From: Favolaschia claudopus
Taxonomy: Eukaryota; Basidiomycota; Agaricomycetes; Agaricales; Mycenaceae
Assembly (NCBI GenBank): GCA_037176885.1
Contig: JAWWNJ010000001.1
Span: 2,666,001-2,730,000, forward strand
Direction of reading: 5' to 3'
DNA length: 64,000 nucleotides
Numbering within the stretch: the first letter of the stretch is position 1; every line of letters starts with the position of its first letter. Below the pieces are notes generated by a model. That model had not been told where the DNA came from. It was given only the letters and a program-made list of their open reading frames with translations, and did no database searches. A program made the translations under genes and the position numbers. Positions 21,342-33,373 of this stretch are shown one piece after another.

Positions 21342-22876
21342 ATGTTCCCCGCCCTCCTCTTACTATGGTCTTTGCCGTGGTTTGCAGTGGTCGACGCCTT
21401 TTCCTTCACCAATACTGAGCCCTCGACCTGCGATAATGTCAACATTACTTGGACAGGTGCGGCCACTTCACAAGTCTATCGCTGGGACTACTTGTTCAGA
21501 GGGCATATCAGGGGGCTCTGGTGGAGGCTATTACCTATCTTTGACACCAATATTCGGCGCGCCCCTCAACATATCTATTCCCTCCACCGATGCAAGCGGG
21601 TGATTACATTGCTTCACTATATACTTGTTCTGCCATTGTAAATTACTTACTTTACCAACTAGGACTTTTTCGACCGTCGTCCCCTTCAATTCCAGCGACC
21701 AACTGGTACTCACTCTCTCAGATGCTTCCGGTTTTGGCTCCGGAGGTTCTTCGAAGTTATTAAAAGTTGGAAATTCACTCGGCGGCACCTGTAACCTTAC
21801 GGAACCCGTACTGCCTTTCACTTGGGACGACAATTCAAGACCGCTCGTACAATGCCAGTAAGGTGTTTAGGACGCGCCGTAACATAATGCTCACCCGGTT
21901 CCGAAGAACCTATACCTTCTCAGGCTATGGCAGGGCGGTGCAACCCGTCACCATTTATGGGATTATACCTGGAGGAGACACCTTCGCGCTGAATGTTCCT
22001 AACGGAAAGTCAACTTTTGACTGGACTGCGGAGGTTTTCAATGGCACTCAAATCATTTTCCACATGGTCCGTCCTCGGATTCTCTCAATTGTAGCTGGGA
22101 AACCTCACATCTTGCAGATGGATGCTAATGGAAACTCTGGTGGGAGTGTCTTACGCACCGTTGGACTGTCGGGCGATACGTCTTGCATAAAAAATGGCGT
22201 TTCGCCATCGTCAACTGCGGATTCTGACTCGGGAGCTACCTCTTCTCCTTCGGGATCCGGTGTACCCTCTACGCCGCGATCCAACGTTGGAGCCATTGCG
22301 GGCTCCGTCCTGGGCGCTCTCATATTCTTGGCGGTCTTGATCACACTTGGCCTATTCTTCCTCCGGCAACGACAGGAAAAGAAGAACGCCAGGATGGGAG
22401 GGAATGATTTCCGTCGTTCACGTCCTTTGAATCATTCAGAGTTGGATCTATCCTACGACGCTCAACGCAACCTCAGTTCTTCTCCATTCATGACTGCCTC
22501 TTCTACACCAGCGACGAGCGTATTCAATGGAGCGCCGCCGGCCCACTATCAATCCCACTCACAGTACCTTGCCCCCGAGGCCGACAACCCGTTTGGCTCT
22601 CAATCAGGTTCTCGACATACGCAGAACACGCATAACACTGATGTCGACCCCTTCATGGAACGAGATGTCGCCGATTCAACATCAGCAGGCCGACGGAAGT
22701 CAGCAATGGCTGGAATCGCCGGCTATAAACCGTCACGATATGTCCTCCACACCGACGCCGAGGACGATGACCTTGTACCTAATTCAGAGGGCGTCGTTGA
22801 ACTCCCTCCCCAGTATTCTGCAGCCCGGCGACCCGCCAAAGGCTTACCCCCGACTTTCGACACCCCTCCATCATGA
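21342..22876 (+). CDS. Single-pass membrane protein with secreted N-terminal domain
   Basis: The ATG at 21342 opens a signal peptide (FPALLLLWSLPWFAVVDAFS). The first exon ends at WTG. Later exons give GGSGGGYYLSLTPIFGAPLN, FSTVVPFNSSDQLVLTLSDA, GGTCNLTEPVLPFTWD and YTFSGYGRAVQPVTIYGIIP. This extracellular part has several N-glycosylation sequons and conserved Cys. A Ser/Thr-rich stalk leads to one membrane helix (VGAIAGSVLGALIFLAVLIT), a stop-transfer RQRQEKKN and a cytoplasmic tail of about 170 residues ending FDTPPS. The layout resembles fungal surface sensors of the Mid2/Skg6 type, but I recognise no named family and assign no function. Confidence 0.75.
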
Positions 22877-23131
22877 AACTACCTAATACCAGGATGGACC
22901 TGTACTACCATTGTCGTATATACTCCTTATATATTACTCGCGAGCGTCGAGGAGCATTGCTGGATTTTATTCAATTTCTTCGACGAAGCAACTGAAAGAA
23001 ACGTGGGGTCATTATATAACATGGATTGAGACAGCGACACAGTGCAAGACAGATCTCTAATAAAAAATACATATGGGTCCGAAAGCGACAGAGTAGCAAT
23101 TACAATAGGGTTTCATACCATCAGAATGGCG
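22877..23131. other. Convergent 3' region
   Basis: 255 bp between two converging genes, AT-rich, presumably holding both 3' untranslated regions. No gene seen. Confidence 0.4.
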
Positions 23132-24117
23132 TTAGAATGGCGGTGGACCTGCCTCCATAGCATTGGCCTCAGCACCAATGGACTGCTTTGAAAAAGCATC
23201 GATCATAGCTTCCTGGTCCTTCCTCCGTCTGTGACGACGTCTTCGGTCGTCCTTGATAACACGTTCGATGCGGCGGCGAGATTTAGAGTGGTGTCGCGGA
23301 TCTGCTAGAACTTGCTTGCATTTATAGCATGCAAGCTCAATGCTAGCGAGGAGTCGAAGCGTCTCCGAATTGTTGAGTGCCTACCGGGCAGCTGTAAAAA
23401 CGCGATTGAAAGAGCAGCTACGCGCACTCACATTCAGAGACCAGGAAACGACGCGTGAGCCCTCCACACATCCAATGACGACGAAGTTACCCCGTTTTTC
23501 AGCCTGGAGTTCGGATCCCTGGTGCGAACATGAGCGGCCGCGAAGATATGGAGGTACGAAACCAACTTCGTTGAATACACAGATAACTTTTCCTGTTGAA
23601 ACAGCTCGAACCACTGCGGAGGGATAAGAGTTGTGGTTACATTCAGCCAGACAATGCGACACACCAACTCGAGACGAGTGTCCATTAATATCTTGAGAAA
23701 CGACCCCTCTTCCCATATATACCCAAGAGTCTCTGTCAGCCCGTCGAATGTGAACCTTCACTTGGATGTCTCTGAAAGTTTCACGGGGTGCGGGAGGGGG
23801 AGTTGCTAGTGGGCTCGTTACATCGCATTGAAGGGCGTGGGTTGTCAACGATGCGTACGTTGGGTGTTAGATATGTCAGACTGGAGAATAGGCATGGATG
23901 GTAGGCTCTGGGACGCTTGTGGGTCGGAAATGCCACTGCCCATGCCCATGGTATCATCAATCTCCATCTCTGACTAGGGTAAGGTAAGTATAAGGGACAA
24001 CATATGAACGGCGTGGCAAGCACCATGTTGAGGGATGTTACCAACGTTGAACGTTGAGCTCGAAGGTTCGAACGACGCAGAGGCAGGGAGTAGTGGAGAG
24101 ACACGTGAAGTTCCCAT
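23132..24117 (-). CDS. Conserved basidiomycete protein of unknown function
   Basis: Read leftward from ATG at 24117 with at least five introns of about 50-60 bp, all in frame. Order of parts: Ser-rich N-terminus (MGTSRVSPLLPASASF), acidic/Met-rich MEIDDTMGMGSGISD, then a compact domain (RDIQVKVHIRRADRDSWVYM, RVVVRAVSTGKVICVFNE, GNFVVIGCVEGSRVVSWSLN). After that come a helix (LNNSETLRLLASIELACYKC) and a strongly basic tract (RRRIERVIKDDRRRRHRRRK). It ends GPPPF. The middle strands look like a PH/RanBD/EVH1-type fold, which is inference only. The basic tract could be a nuclear localisation signal. Confidence 0.65.
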
Positions 24118-24410
24118 TTGCGGTAATGATGGGGAACGCGTCTGTCACAAACTCATAATTACCCTCCCAACCCCAGACTCAAAGCCCCCACAAACCACTG
24201 CAGCTTAAATTTTTTCTAAAACATCTCTCATACTGACGCGTTCATCAAACAAAATATGTCCCAGAAACCAGCAATTGAAAGAGTCGTGTGCCAGCTTTCC
24301 GACTTGTCACAATATCGCACACACCAAGATCAATGTACTTACGAGCATACAATGTGAAGAGAAGGGAAGAACGACGAGTTCTGAGCACGCCGCTCAATAT
24401 AAAGGTCACA

Positions 24411-27160
24411 TCACCGTTGCTCAGGAGCAAGGTAGTTGCCTGCGACGAGGCAGAGGTTGCGAGGAGTAAATTGTACGTTCGTTATAGGCGTACGCTTTGT
24501 CGGGAATGTCGCGAGTAAATCAGTTCTAAGACGCGGTTAATTCTTGAGACGACACGGAAGTTCGAAACGCACGTCTCCAAGCTTTCCTCTTCTTCTTGAT
24601 TTTGCGGTGCGGCATTTTCGCCCGTTGCCAAACCCATCGGTGTATAATCTGTGTTACCGTTCTCTCGAGGCTTCCGACGCGTCCCCCCTGAGCTCTTGAC
24701 ATCCCAGCATCGCACAGTCCAATCTGCACCACCGCTGACAAGCAAAGATGACTCGGCGCTGAAAGCTAAGGAATAGACCGAGGCAGTGTGCCCAGTCATC
24801 TTCTTTATTCTCTTGCCAGACCCAAGATCCCACAGATTAATGGCGAGGTCCTCTCCTGCGAATTGCTCAGCAGCCATGAACTTGTGATTTTACAGGCAGC
24901 AGCTTACCTGCACTCGCCAAGTAGCGGCCGTCGGGACTGAGGGCCAAAGATGAGACCGCGCCCTGATGCCCAATGAAAACCCGTACACAAGATCCGCGCT
25001 GGACATCCCAGAGCCGCGCCGTCCAGTCGCTGGATCCTGTCGCAAGGTACAAAGAATTTGGATGGAATTGTACACACTGAGCTAGCATTGAGGATCGAAA
25101 CTGGTGCAAAAATGAAGAATACTCACATCGACGTCGCTCAAATGTCCCGCATACACTCTCAAACACGAGATTCGGTCTGTTGACCACAACCTAGCAGTGC
25201 GGTCGCGACTACCAGTAGCAAAATATATGCCTAGAGGACTCCATTTGACATCCCAAATAGGGTTTTCGTGACCCCGAAAAGCGACTAAATTGGTCAATGT
25301 GTCCATCGACCATAGCCGAGTTGTGGCATCTGCTGAACAAGAAAGCAGATATTTGGGTGGAACAGCCGATCCGGATAATGGATCGAAAGCAACGGAATAT
25401 ACAGGCCCGCTGTGGCCGATAAGTTTTCTGGTCGTGCTGCCGCCTTTTTCGCGAATTTTGCGAAGAGATGTGGCTGGAGCAAATGGTGTTAGAGCAGCGG
25501 AATGTAGCTGTATGAGAGACACTGACAATCTCTTATAGATGTCGATGAGAAATCACTTCTGAAGCCTCGGAGTTTTTCACCCTTTAGACTCCACAGCCGA
25601 ATATAGCTTTCCGCAAACCCAGCAGCCATCAAGGACGTGTCCGGTGAGAAGGTACAACATGGTGCACTGTATGCAACTTTAGGGTTTGCAAAACACACAG
25701 ATATAACACCAACCCTTCAGGGACGTCATGCAATGTATATGCACATATGCTGGGCAAAGCGCGGGCCCTAACGGCTGCACCCTGCGCAGAATTGAGGTTG
25801 GCATTGGCGAGTAATGATGGCTCAAGTCGTATGCGTTTTCTGGCATCTCGCACATGGTTCGCCTCCCGTTCGGCGTCGATAGTTCGGAAAGTAGGTGGGT
25901 GAGGCGCAAGTTCGGATTCGAGAGGGGAGACGACGCCAGGGAGACCTTGTCTGGTGCTGTTTACATCGTACGGAGTCGGATCTCGGTCTACCATCGCCTG
26001 GTCGCGTAACATACGTGCGGTTTCAGCTTTGAGTTCATCGGAAATTGGCGGGGGCCCGAGCTTGAGATCGCCGCGAAGCATATTGAATGCTTGGGGATTC
26101 GCCAGGTTTGTCGTAGCCCCATTTGCACGAGGAATAAGCGCTGAAAGCAGACCAGTGGACTCTTCCCAAGTGTTTCCGGAGACCGATGTCGAAGGGGATG
26201 AAGTGACTGTGTGGGTTTAACGAAAGCTGTCAAGATGGAGGTAGAGACACTTACTATCGAAGCGCAAGTGGTTATTAACGACTCGCATGACAGACACACG
26301 GCCGCGTTTGCCCATCTCACCTGAAAATCCGTCACCAGCGCCGAAAGCTTCTCCTCCGACACCCTCCGTTAACCAGCCTACCAAGAGACCAAAACCCGAG
26401 CGGCTCATGCGCACGACATATTTTTCGTCTCTAAACCGTTGAGCCAATTCGTCGTTCTGCACATGGGCCGGGAGAAGGAGCGTCGATATGTGATGTAATG
26501 TTGCGCTATGTGATGGGGCAAGTGAGGAAGCAAATGTAGCATAGAATTTGACGGCTAGAGTCAAGAGTTTGAGGATGTACACAGAGTTGGAAAGCAACTC
26601 AACAGACCAGCTTCCTTCAGACCGCGCTGAATGAGGTCTAGATAGAAATGACAGAATATTGGGAAGAGTATTGGACGAAATTCAGGCTGCAAGGACGTTA
26701 GAGGAATGAGGCATACAGTCTTCGCCCAACTTACGCGATACATATCCAAGGAGCCATCTACCCAAGCTTCAAGCTCCCGAAAGCCCTCCTGCTTGTCGGT
26801 GGGATCGAGAGAAAGAATGTCCTCAGCGCCGACAGAGCCAATACTGGCAAGAAGACTTTGGATGTTGCTTGGATTGCCCATCGCGGTTAATTCTTGCAAT
26901 ACATTGGCAGTCTCTTTCAAGACATTTTCGCCGGGTCGTGAAGGTTTTTGAGCGTAGACAGCCAGAGCCTTAACCAATTCATTGGGAGTCAGAGTTTCTG
27001 GTTCTTTCCCCTTGTCTGAGTCTTTGTTTTCTAAATCGTCGAGCAAGCCTTTCTCTGCGGTAGTGTAGCCACGAGTGCGATAGTATTCTAGTATGAGTTT
27101 GTCCTCCGCCGATGCATTTTGGACGGGATCTGCGGCTGGAGACTGAGATGAGCCAGACAT
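24411..27160 (-). CDS. TAF5: Transcription initiation factor TFIID subunit 5 (TAF5)
   Basis: Many short introns interrupt the gene, which starts at ATG 27160 ([15 protein letters not shown]). A LisH-like N-terminus ([20 protein letters not shown]) is followed by the TAF5 NTD2 domain ([35 protein letters not shown]) and an intact linker. At least six C-terminal WD repeats follow ([107 protein letters not shown]). The last exon reads [20 protein letters not shown] and ends LAPEQR at 24411, the conserved TAF5 terminus. TAF5 is a structural core subunit of TFIID and, in many fungi, also of SAGA. Confidence 0.93.
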
Positions 27161-27298
27161 ACTGTGGTTTCGGTTCGACACGGCGTCACTAGGGTTAGGG
27201 GTACGGCGCGTGTCGTCACCATTGTGACAGGCGCGAATAACCCACGTCAAACGCGTTCACACAACTTTAAGTTTCCAACTCTTTTCCCGACTTCAATC
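27161..27298. promoter_or_regulatory. Compact divergent promoter TAF5 / MAD2
   Basis: Only 138 bp separate the start codons. It contains TAGGGTTAGGGG (27190-27201, nearly two telomere-type repeats), an inverted repeat GTCAC-N4-GTGAC (27215-27228), and the palindrome ACGCGT (27251-27256), the core of the MluI cell-cycle box bound by Mbp1/Swi6-type factors. The last fits a cell-cycle gene such as MAD2. Confidence 0.55.
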
Positions 27299-28137
27299 AT
27301 GGCCCCCAAGCAAGCCAACCGCAAAGCAATCACCCTCAAAGGATCTACGGCTTTGGTGACGGAGTTCTTCAAATATGCAGTCAATACGTGTGGCGTGCTC
27401 AATCCTAACTCGCTGTTTGATGCTCAATTTGTGACAGAATACTCTTCAACCGCGAGGTATATCCCAGCGATGACTTTCAAATGGTGAAGAAATACGGTCA
27501 AACGGTACTAGTAACACAAGATCTCGCGCTAGAAAACTATCTGGAGAAGTATGTGTCGTCCTCCTTTGACTATGGTGGGCAAGATGATTCAAGCAGTGGT
27601 TAGGATCCTGCAACAGGTGCATAGTGAGTGGCATGCCTACGCAGGAGTTCCCGCACGATGCTGACAGTGGCGGTGGCAGAATGGATCTTGACGGGTTCTG
27701 TGACACAATTGGTGCTGGCGATTCTTGCCAAAGATACACGAACGACGCTGGAACGCTGGGTTTTCGACATCAAGCTTGTTGAACCTTCACCGGACGCGAA
27801 AGAAGGGTTGGTCGAGGAGGAGATATATATACTGTATCGAGTTGCTAACGGTGGCTTTTTCAGACCCGGCAAAGCCGAAGCGGAGATTCAATCAGAAATT
27901 CGGGCAATATTGAAGCAGATCACTTCGATGGTGACGTTTCTGCCAGTGATGCAAGAGGACAAGGTGTTCAACATCTTGGCGTACACGTCTGAGTCGGCAG
28001 ACGTCCCAGCGGGCGAATGGGTGGACACAGATCCATTGGCGATCGAGGCGAGCAAAAGCCAGCAAGTGAAGATGCGGAGCTTCAGCACGGACATCCACCG
28101 AATTGAGGCGATGGTTGCATATCGGTATGAGGAGTAA
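27299..28137 (+). CDS. MAD2: Spindle assembly checkpoint protein MAD2
   Basis: ATG at 27299. Exons join through introns of about 50 bp, including a 20-nt exon encoding ILQQVH. Motifs of the HORMA domain: ITLKGSTALVTEFFKYAVNT, ILFNREVYPSDDFQMVKKYG, TVLVTQDLALENYLEK, then KDTRTTLERWVFDIKLVEP. The C-terminal safety belt follows: IRAILKQITSMVTFLPVMQE, MRSFSTDIHRIEAMVAYRYE. The length of about 205 residues fits the family. MAD2 binds Mad1 and Cdc20 and restrains the APC/C until kinetochores are attached. Confidence 0.95.
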
Positions 28138-28494
28138 GAGGAGGAGTTGAGGGTTTCACAGCGACAGATGGTCGGGCAATTGGCGGGATACGATGTGATA
28201 GGACGGGGATGGTGATAGGACAGCATTATTGGGTGATATACGTAGATATGCCGGGGGACCCGAGCCAATGGGAGCGGGAGAAACGGGACCCAAGTTGGCG
28301 GATAGTAATGCCATGGTGACTTTGTATAAACCCGAGTTGGTTGGCTGTGACCCCATCTTTTGATCACCCCTTGCTTCACCCGTCAGGACGCCTTTCTTTC
28401 TCTAACGTCCATCTCCCCCCCTCCCCTCCTTTGTCTGGCCGGGCCACACATTTATTCTATTCCACAGAGCATTGCACACTAGTCCACTATCACA
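28138..28494. other. Intergenic, pyrimidine-rich promoter of NOX gene
   Basis: 357 bp between MAD2 and the NADPH oxidase gene. A C/T-rich run (about 28398-28436) precedes the start codon, a common feature of fungal promoters. No gene seen. Confidence 0.45.
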
Positions 28495-30553
28495 ATGGGC
28501 GAGAGTTGGTTTCAGAGAGAATTCATGCAGCCGAGAAGGCTTGCTTTCAATGTCATCTTCTACGGTCTCCATTTCTTCTTCTTTGCCTATGGATGGCACA
28601 GTCAGGTACTTTTTCTTGTCCTTCTAGTCCTGTGATCTCGCTCATCCTGTTCCGTAGGAAACAAATCAGAAGCTGAAAGCCCTGAACGGGCTCCAGTACT
28701 CCGTCTGGGTATCTCGCGGCGCCGGTCTTGTCCTCGCATTCGACGGTGGTCTCATCCTCATTCCCATGTTGCGCAATATCATCAAAGTTGTCCGGCCCAA
28801 ACTCACCTGGCTTTTCCCCGCCGACGAGAACATCTGGTTCCACAGGCAGGTCGCCTACTCGATGGCATTCTGGGCTATGGTTCACACCACTGCCCACTAT
28901 GTCAATTTCATCAACGTCGAACGCACACGTAAATAGCTCTCATCTATTGATTTCTAGTTTAATTCTCATCTTCCAACCAGAGGTCCGCAAGCAGCTTGCT
29001 CTCCAGATCCACTACGAGCAGCCTGGTGGCATCACTGGTCACTTCATGCTTCTCATCATGCTGCTGATGTACACCACCGCAAGCGCCAAGGTCCGCCACC
29101 AGTGCTTTGAAGCTTTCTGGTATACACATCATCTGGCATTTTTCTTCATGATTGGTTTGTACACGCACGCCACTGGATGCTTCGTCCGCGACTCTGTCGA
29201 TCCTGACACCACTACGACGTTCCCCTTCTACTCCACTGAACACTGTCTCGGATATCTCAGCTGGCGCTACACAATTTGGCCCGGTATCCTCTACTTCGGA
29301 GAACGTGCCTACAGAGAGTACCGAGCTCGGAGATCCACCAAGCTCTCTAAGGTCTTGGTTCACCCAAGTGGTAAGTTTCATCTGTACTGACAGACAGGCG
29401 TCAGAGATTCTAAAATCACGGCAGGTGCTATGGAACTCCGTATCATCAAGCCGAGCTTCAAGTACACCGCTGGGCAATGGCTTTTCCTTCAGGTCCCCGA
29501 GATCTCCAGTTTCCAATGGCATCCTGTATGTCACCCTAAAATATCTCGTGTGCTGCGGTTTCCTGATCCATTCTTAGTTCACCATCACCTCCGCTCCCAA
29601 GGATCCCTATGTCTCAGTCCACGTTCGTCAAGTTGGTGACTTCACCCGTGCTCTCGGAGACCGTCTTGGTGTCGGCCCATCTGTCGTTGCTGCGATGACT
29701 TCTGCTGCGATCAAGGGTGCAGAGAAGAGCGAGAAATTTGCCTCGACTCGTGGAGATTTTGTGGAAATCGACGCGAACAGTGTTGCCCTTCCTGCCGTCC
29801 GTCTTGATGGTCCTTTCGGCGCCCCGGCTGAGGATGTGTTCGATGTTGAGGTTGCCATGTTGGTTGGTGCTGGTATCGGTCAGTCGCGCCACCTGCAAAT
29901 TTCCCGTAATGTTTTGTAATTAACTTGCCGCGGGACAGGTGTTACTCCTTTCGCCTCCATTCTCAAGGATATCTGGTACCGCCAGAGGTCCGGCAACTGT
30001 GGCTCTCTCCGTCGTGTAGAGTTCTTCTGGATTTGCCGTGACGCTCCTTCGTTCGGTTGGTTCCAGAGTCTTCTCCAGGAGATTGAAGCTGCGCAGGCCG
30101 ATCGTACGTTTTGCGCTCAGTGAATGTGATTTAGTCAGCTGAAGGAGATTTCTTTCAGCCAACTTCCTGCGGATCAACATCTATCTCACACAAAAGATCA
30201 GCGAGGACATGCTTTGGAACATCGCCGTCAATGATGCTGGTGCTGAGTACGATCCCCTCACTCTTCTCCGCACCCGCACTATGTTCGGACGTCCGGACTG
30301 GATGACCATCTACGGCCAAGTCAGGCAAGCAATTGAGAGCGGTCAGTACATTCCCGGCAGCACTTCTCAGCTCAAGACAAAAGTCGGGGTACGTACTCGG
30401 TCCCCCTTTCACCGCATTGCTCTTGTATTGACCTCAACCTTTCTTCAGACATACTACTGCGGTCCCGGTGCCATCGCCAAAGCGCTCAAAGAAGCGACCT
30501 CGCACCACACATGCTCGACGGTGCAGTTCACACTCGCGAAGGAGCACTTCTAA
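28495..30553 (+). CDS. NADPH oxidase NoxA/Nox1 (gp91phox homologue)
   Basis: ATG at 28495, eight or more exons, intact to TAA at 30553. The N-terminal part has six membrane helices with the haem-ligand histidines (AMVHTTAHYVNFINVER; EAFWYTHHLAFFFMIGLYTH). The cytosolic dehydrogenase half follows: FAD-binding HPFTITSAPKDPYVSVHV, NADPH-binding MLVGAGIGVTPFASILK, FFWICRDAPSFGWFQSLL, and C-terminal YYCGPGAIAKALKEA ending TLAKEHF. There is no N-terminal EF-hand or long extension, so it is of the NoxA rather than NoxB/NoxC type. It passes electrons from NADPH to oxygen to make superoxide. In fungi it is needed for fruiting-body development and hyphal signalling and is activated by NoxR and Rac. Confidence 0.95.
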
Positions 30554-30796
30554 AGAAATTGGTGGCGTCGACGGAGGGACGGATATTGGGCACATTCTTT
30601 TCGATTTCATACCCTATATTATTGTAACATTGCTTAGCTCATCTGTCTATCCGATACTCACAGTCGAATGGGCCGGAGTCTTGTGCAGTTCGTTGACTTT
30701 ATGGCGTCGCGTTGATCTCAAGTCACGACAGAATCTGTTTCCTCCCGAATCCATGCTAAATTCCATTGAAAAAAATAGATATACATATGAGTGTTG

Positions 30797-33373
30797 TTAC
30801 TGAAGTCCATCTCTGAGTCTCAATCGCTCTGCCGGAACCTCTTGCACTCTATGATCCCAGAGTTTGGTCCTCGACCTTTGAATGCCAGGATCACGGTTGT
30901 ACTCCTCAGCTGTCATTCGCAGACTCTTTGTCTTCCGTTGACGATCAGACACGCCTGGTGCGACAAGGGGCTTGTCTAGGTTCACCGCAGGGAAAAATTT
31001 GTCTAGATGCGAGTACACGTCGCCGACCCCTGGTCTTGGAGCCCAAGTGGAATCGCGTTTAGACTCGATGATACTTTTCCGATGAGCATGCTTCCTGGAT
31101 TTACTTGAAGTGGCAGAGCTAAACGTTCCAATAGGTGGCTTCTTCCACATCGTCCCTGAGTGGCTGTCACTGTCGCTTTCGGAGTAGGTGGTCCGGCGCT
31201 GATCACCATTTGTTAGTGTAGGTGATGTTACCGCCCGCGCCTTTTTCAGCTCCATGGGCGGCTTCATCCACAATGAGGTCCCAGCATTGCTGTCGCTATC
31301 ACTATCGGAATAGTGAGTGCCGTTCCGGGAAGATAGCGACTGTCGAGAGGACGATCCAACGCGACTGGCAAGCTGTTGCATGGATCTTGCAGAGGCAAGC
31401 CGTCGCTCCCCAGCGTGGAGGTCAGCTACTGATCGCGACTGCAGAGCATGCCGTTGGCTGAAAAGATGTGAAGTTGAAGGCCGAGGAGGGGCTTGGCCAG
31501 CGGGAAGCGGAGGGGGAGCGTAGACGGTGACTCGGGGTTTGTCTCCAGGTTCGGGATCGGGATTTGCGATGAAGAATCCAGATTTTCGGGGTCGCAGGGA
31601 GCCAGACGTCCTCGTGCTCTCAGAGGTAGCGGGGGATACTGAATTTCGGGAAGATGTGCGAACGGGGGAGCTCGGCGGCGTAATGAATACTATGGGTGGT
31701 GGCTCATTGGATGATGATTGTGAGGGTGGTCGAGATAACGAGCGTTGGTGTGTGGCTGGACGTAAGGTACGGGAGTCCGGACGTAAGGTGCCATTGTCTA
31801 GGGAGGGCGGTCGTAGATGATCGGAGCGTCGCGTAGAGTAATCCCCGTTGATAGTAGGGACAGGAGGTGCATCGGGTTCTGTCGCGGACCTGCGATGGTG
31901 GCGGGATGCGGGCGCCGAAGAATTTCGATGTCGAGAACGGTGTTCCCTGCGACCGCTGTGATGAGCATTCGATCTCTCTATTTCCGATATATGGAAAGAC
32001 CACTCGGGGGTTTGCTGCAAGTAGGGATGTCCCAACAGCAGTGCAGCCCCAGGCCGCTCTTGTGGATTTCTGCTCAGCTAAGAATCAGGCGGATAACAAG
32101 CGAAATGCAGACACACACATTGCGAAACATTCATCGCGAAAATCTAACGCAAGGTCAGAAAGACCTGCACGAATGTCTTCGCGTAGCGGGGGAGCCTGTT
32201 TCTTAGTGAATAGCTAAGGTCGCGTTAGAAGATCCGCAGAATAGATGAATGAAACATACCATACCTGTAACATTACGGGTATCCACTCATGTCCTGCCCA
32301 TGGACGTTCTCCGCTCCACATTTCGAGGACGACACAACCAACGGACCATATATCGATCTTGGAATCGTACCCGCGTTGACCATTGGCATCTATGATTTCT
32401 GGAGCCCTGGTATACAATTAAGTCAACTTGTTTATAGGAGGATATCATGGCTACTTACATCCAGAAAGCAGTTCCCTTCATCTGCGTATGAGCTTGACCT
32501 GCCAAATCCTGCCTCTTAGAGATCCCAAAATCCGATATCTTGCAAACTCCGGAGAGTTCAACGAGGATGTTATCGCCTTTCAGGTCACGATGAAGGATAC
32601 CAGTAGAATGCAGGTATTCTAAGCCTTCGAGGATTTGCTTCGTGAACCATTTCGTGACGTCTTGATTAAACCTCGAAGAAAGATTTGAGATGGATCTGAC
32701 GTGTATGTCGAGTTGAGTTCATATAACACGAACCTGCCATGTTTCTGGAGGCAGCTTGCTATCGTTCCGCCCGGAACATATTCAAGGAATATGTTGAGAG
32801 TTTCGGCTGTCTCTTCGAATCCCAAATATTGAACGATGTTTGGATGCGTCAAATCCTTTAAAATTTAACCTTAGCGAAGCTCTACCTAGACCCGGTGATA
32901 TGCACATGCCTTCAATGTTTGACTCTCAAATTTGAGCGCTCTCACCATCTCCAACTGGCGTGAATCTGCACGATCGCTCGCTGTTTGGGGAGCTTCCACG
33001 CGTTTGACAGCTATTAACTCCCCGTTGCTTGCATTGAGTGCCTATACGATATGGCTCGACACGCTCCGAACGCATGTGGGGATGTATAATTGCTGACCAG
33101 ATATACGCGAGCGTAGCTTCCTTTCCCAATTGACTCGCCGAGAACATAATTAAGGGCTGAACAGATTGAGACCTCGGTGAAGGAACCAGGAACCCTGCAA
33201 AACATACTTGGTCGGGGAGCCGGCTGATTGTCGTCACCCACTCGAGACCGGGAGCTTGAAGAACGCGGCCTGGAATGGGCTTCGGTAGTGTCTTTTATCG
33301 TATAAGTTTGGTAGTATACAGGTCCTGAGCTTGAGGCGGTCGGTGTTTGGGATTGGGTATGGATTGTGGTCAT
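30797..33373 (-). CDS. BCK1/STE11-like protein kinase with regulatory block at the C-terminus
   Basis: ATG at 33373 opens a short Ser/Thr-rich leader, then a complete kinase domain: [121 protein letters not shown]. The same exon continues without a stop into a tail of about 400 residues. The tail has a Ser/Pro-rich part, two copies of an acidic-Ser module ending W.KPP, then [35 protein letters not shown] and [12 protein letters not shown]. The same four elements occur in the gene at 58056, but there they precede the kinase. Catalytic Lys, HRD and DFG are present, so it is probably active. One intron (32856-32910) is GC-AG. Confidence 0.88.
32856..32910 (-). other. GC-AG intron in the kinase gene
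   Basis: The coding strand reads TTGAAG|GCATGT ... TTTTAAAG|GATTTG. Only this join links FESQTLK to [12 protein letters not shown], and the paralogue at 61400 reads through the same place as [17 protein letters not shown] with no intron. Confidence 0.8.

Noticed and set aside
27190..27201. Telomere or interstitial telomeric tract
   Set aside because: Less than two repeats, inside a promoter; far too short for a telomere.
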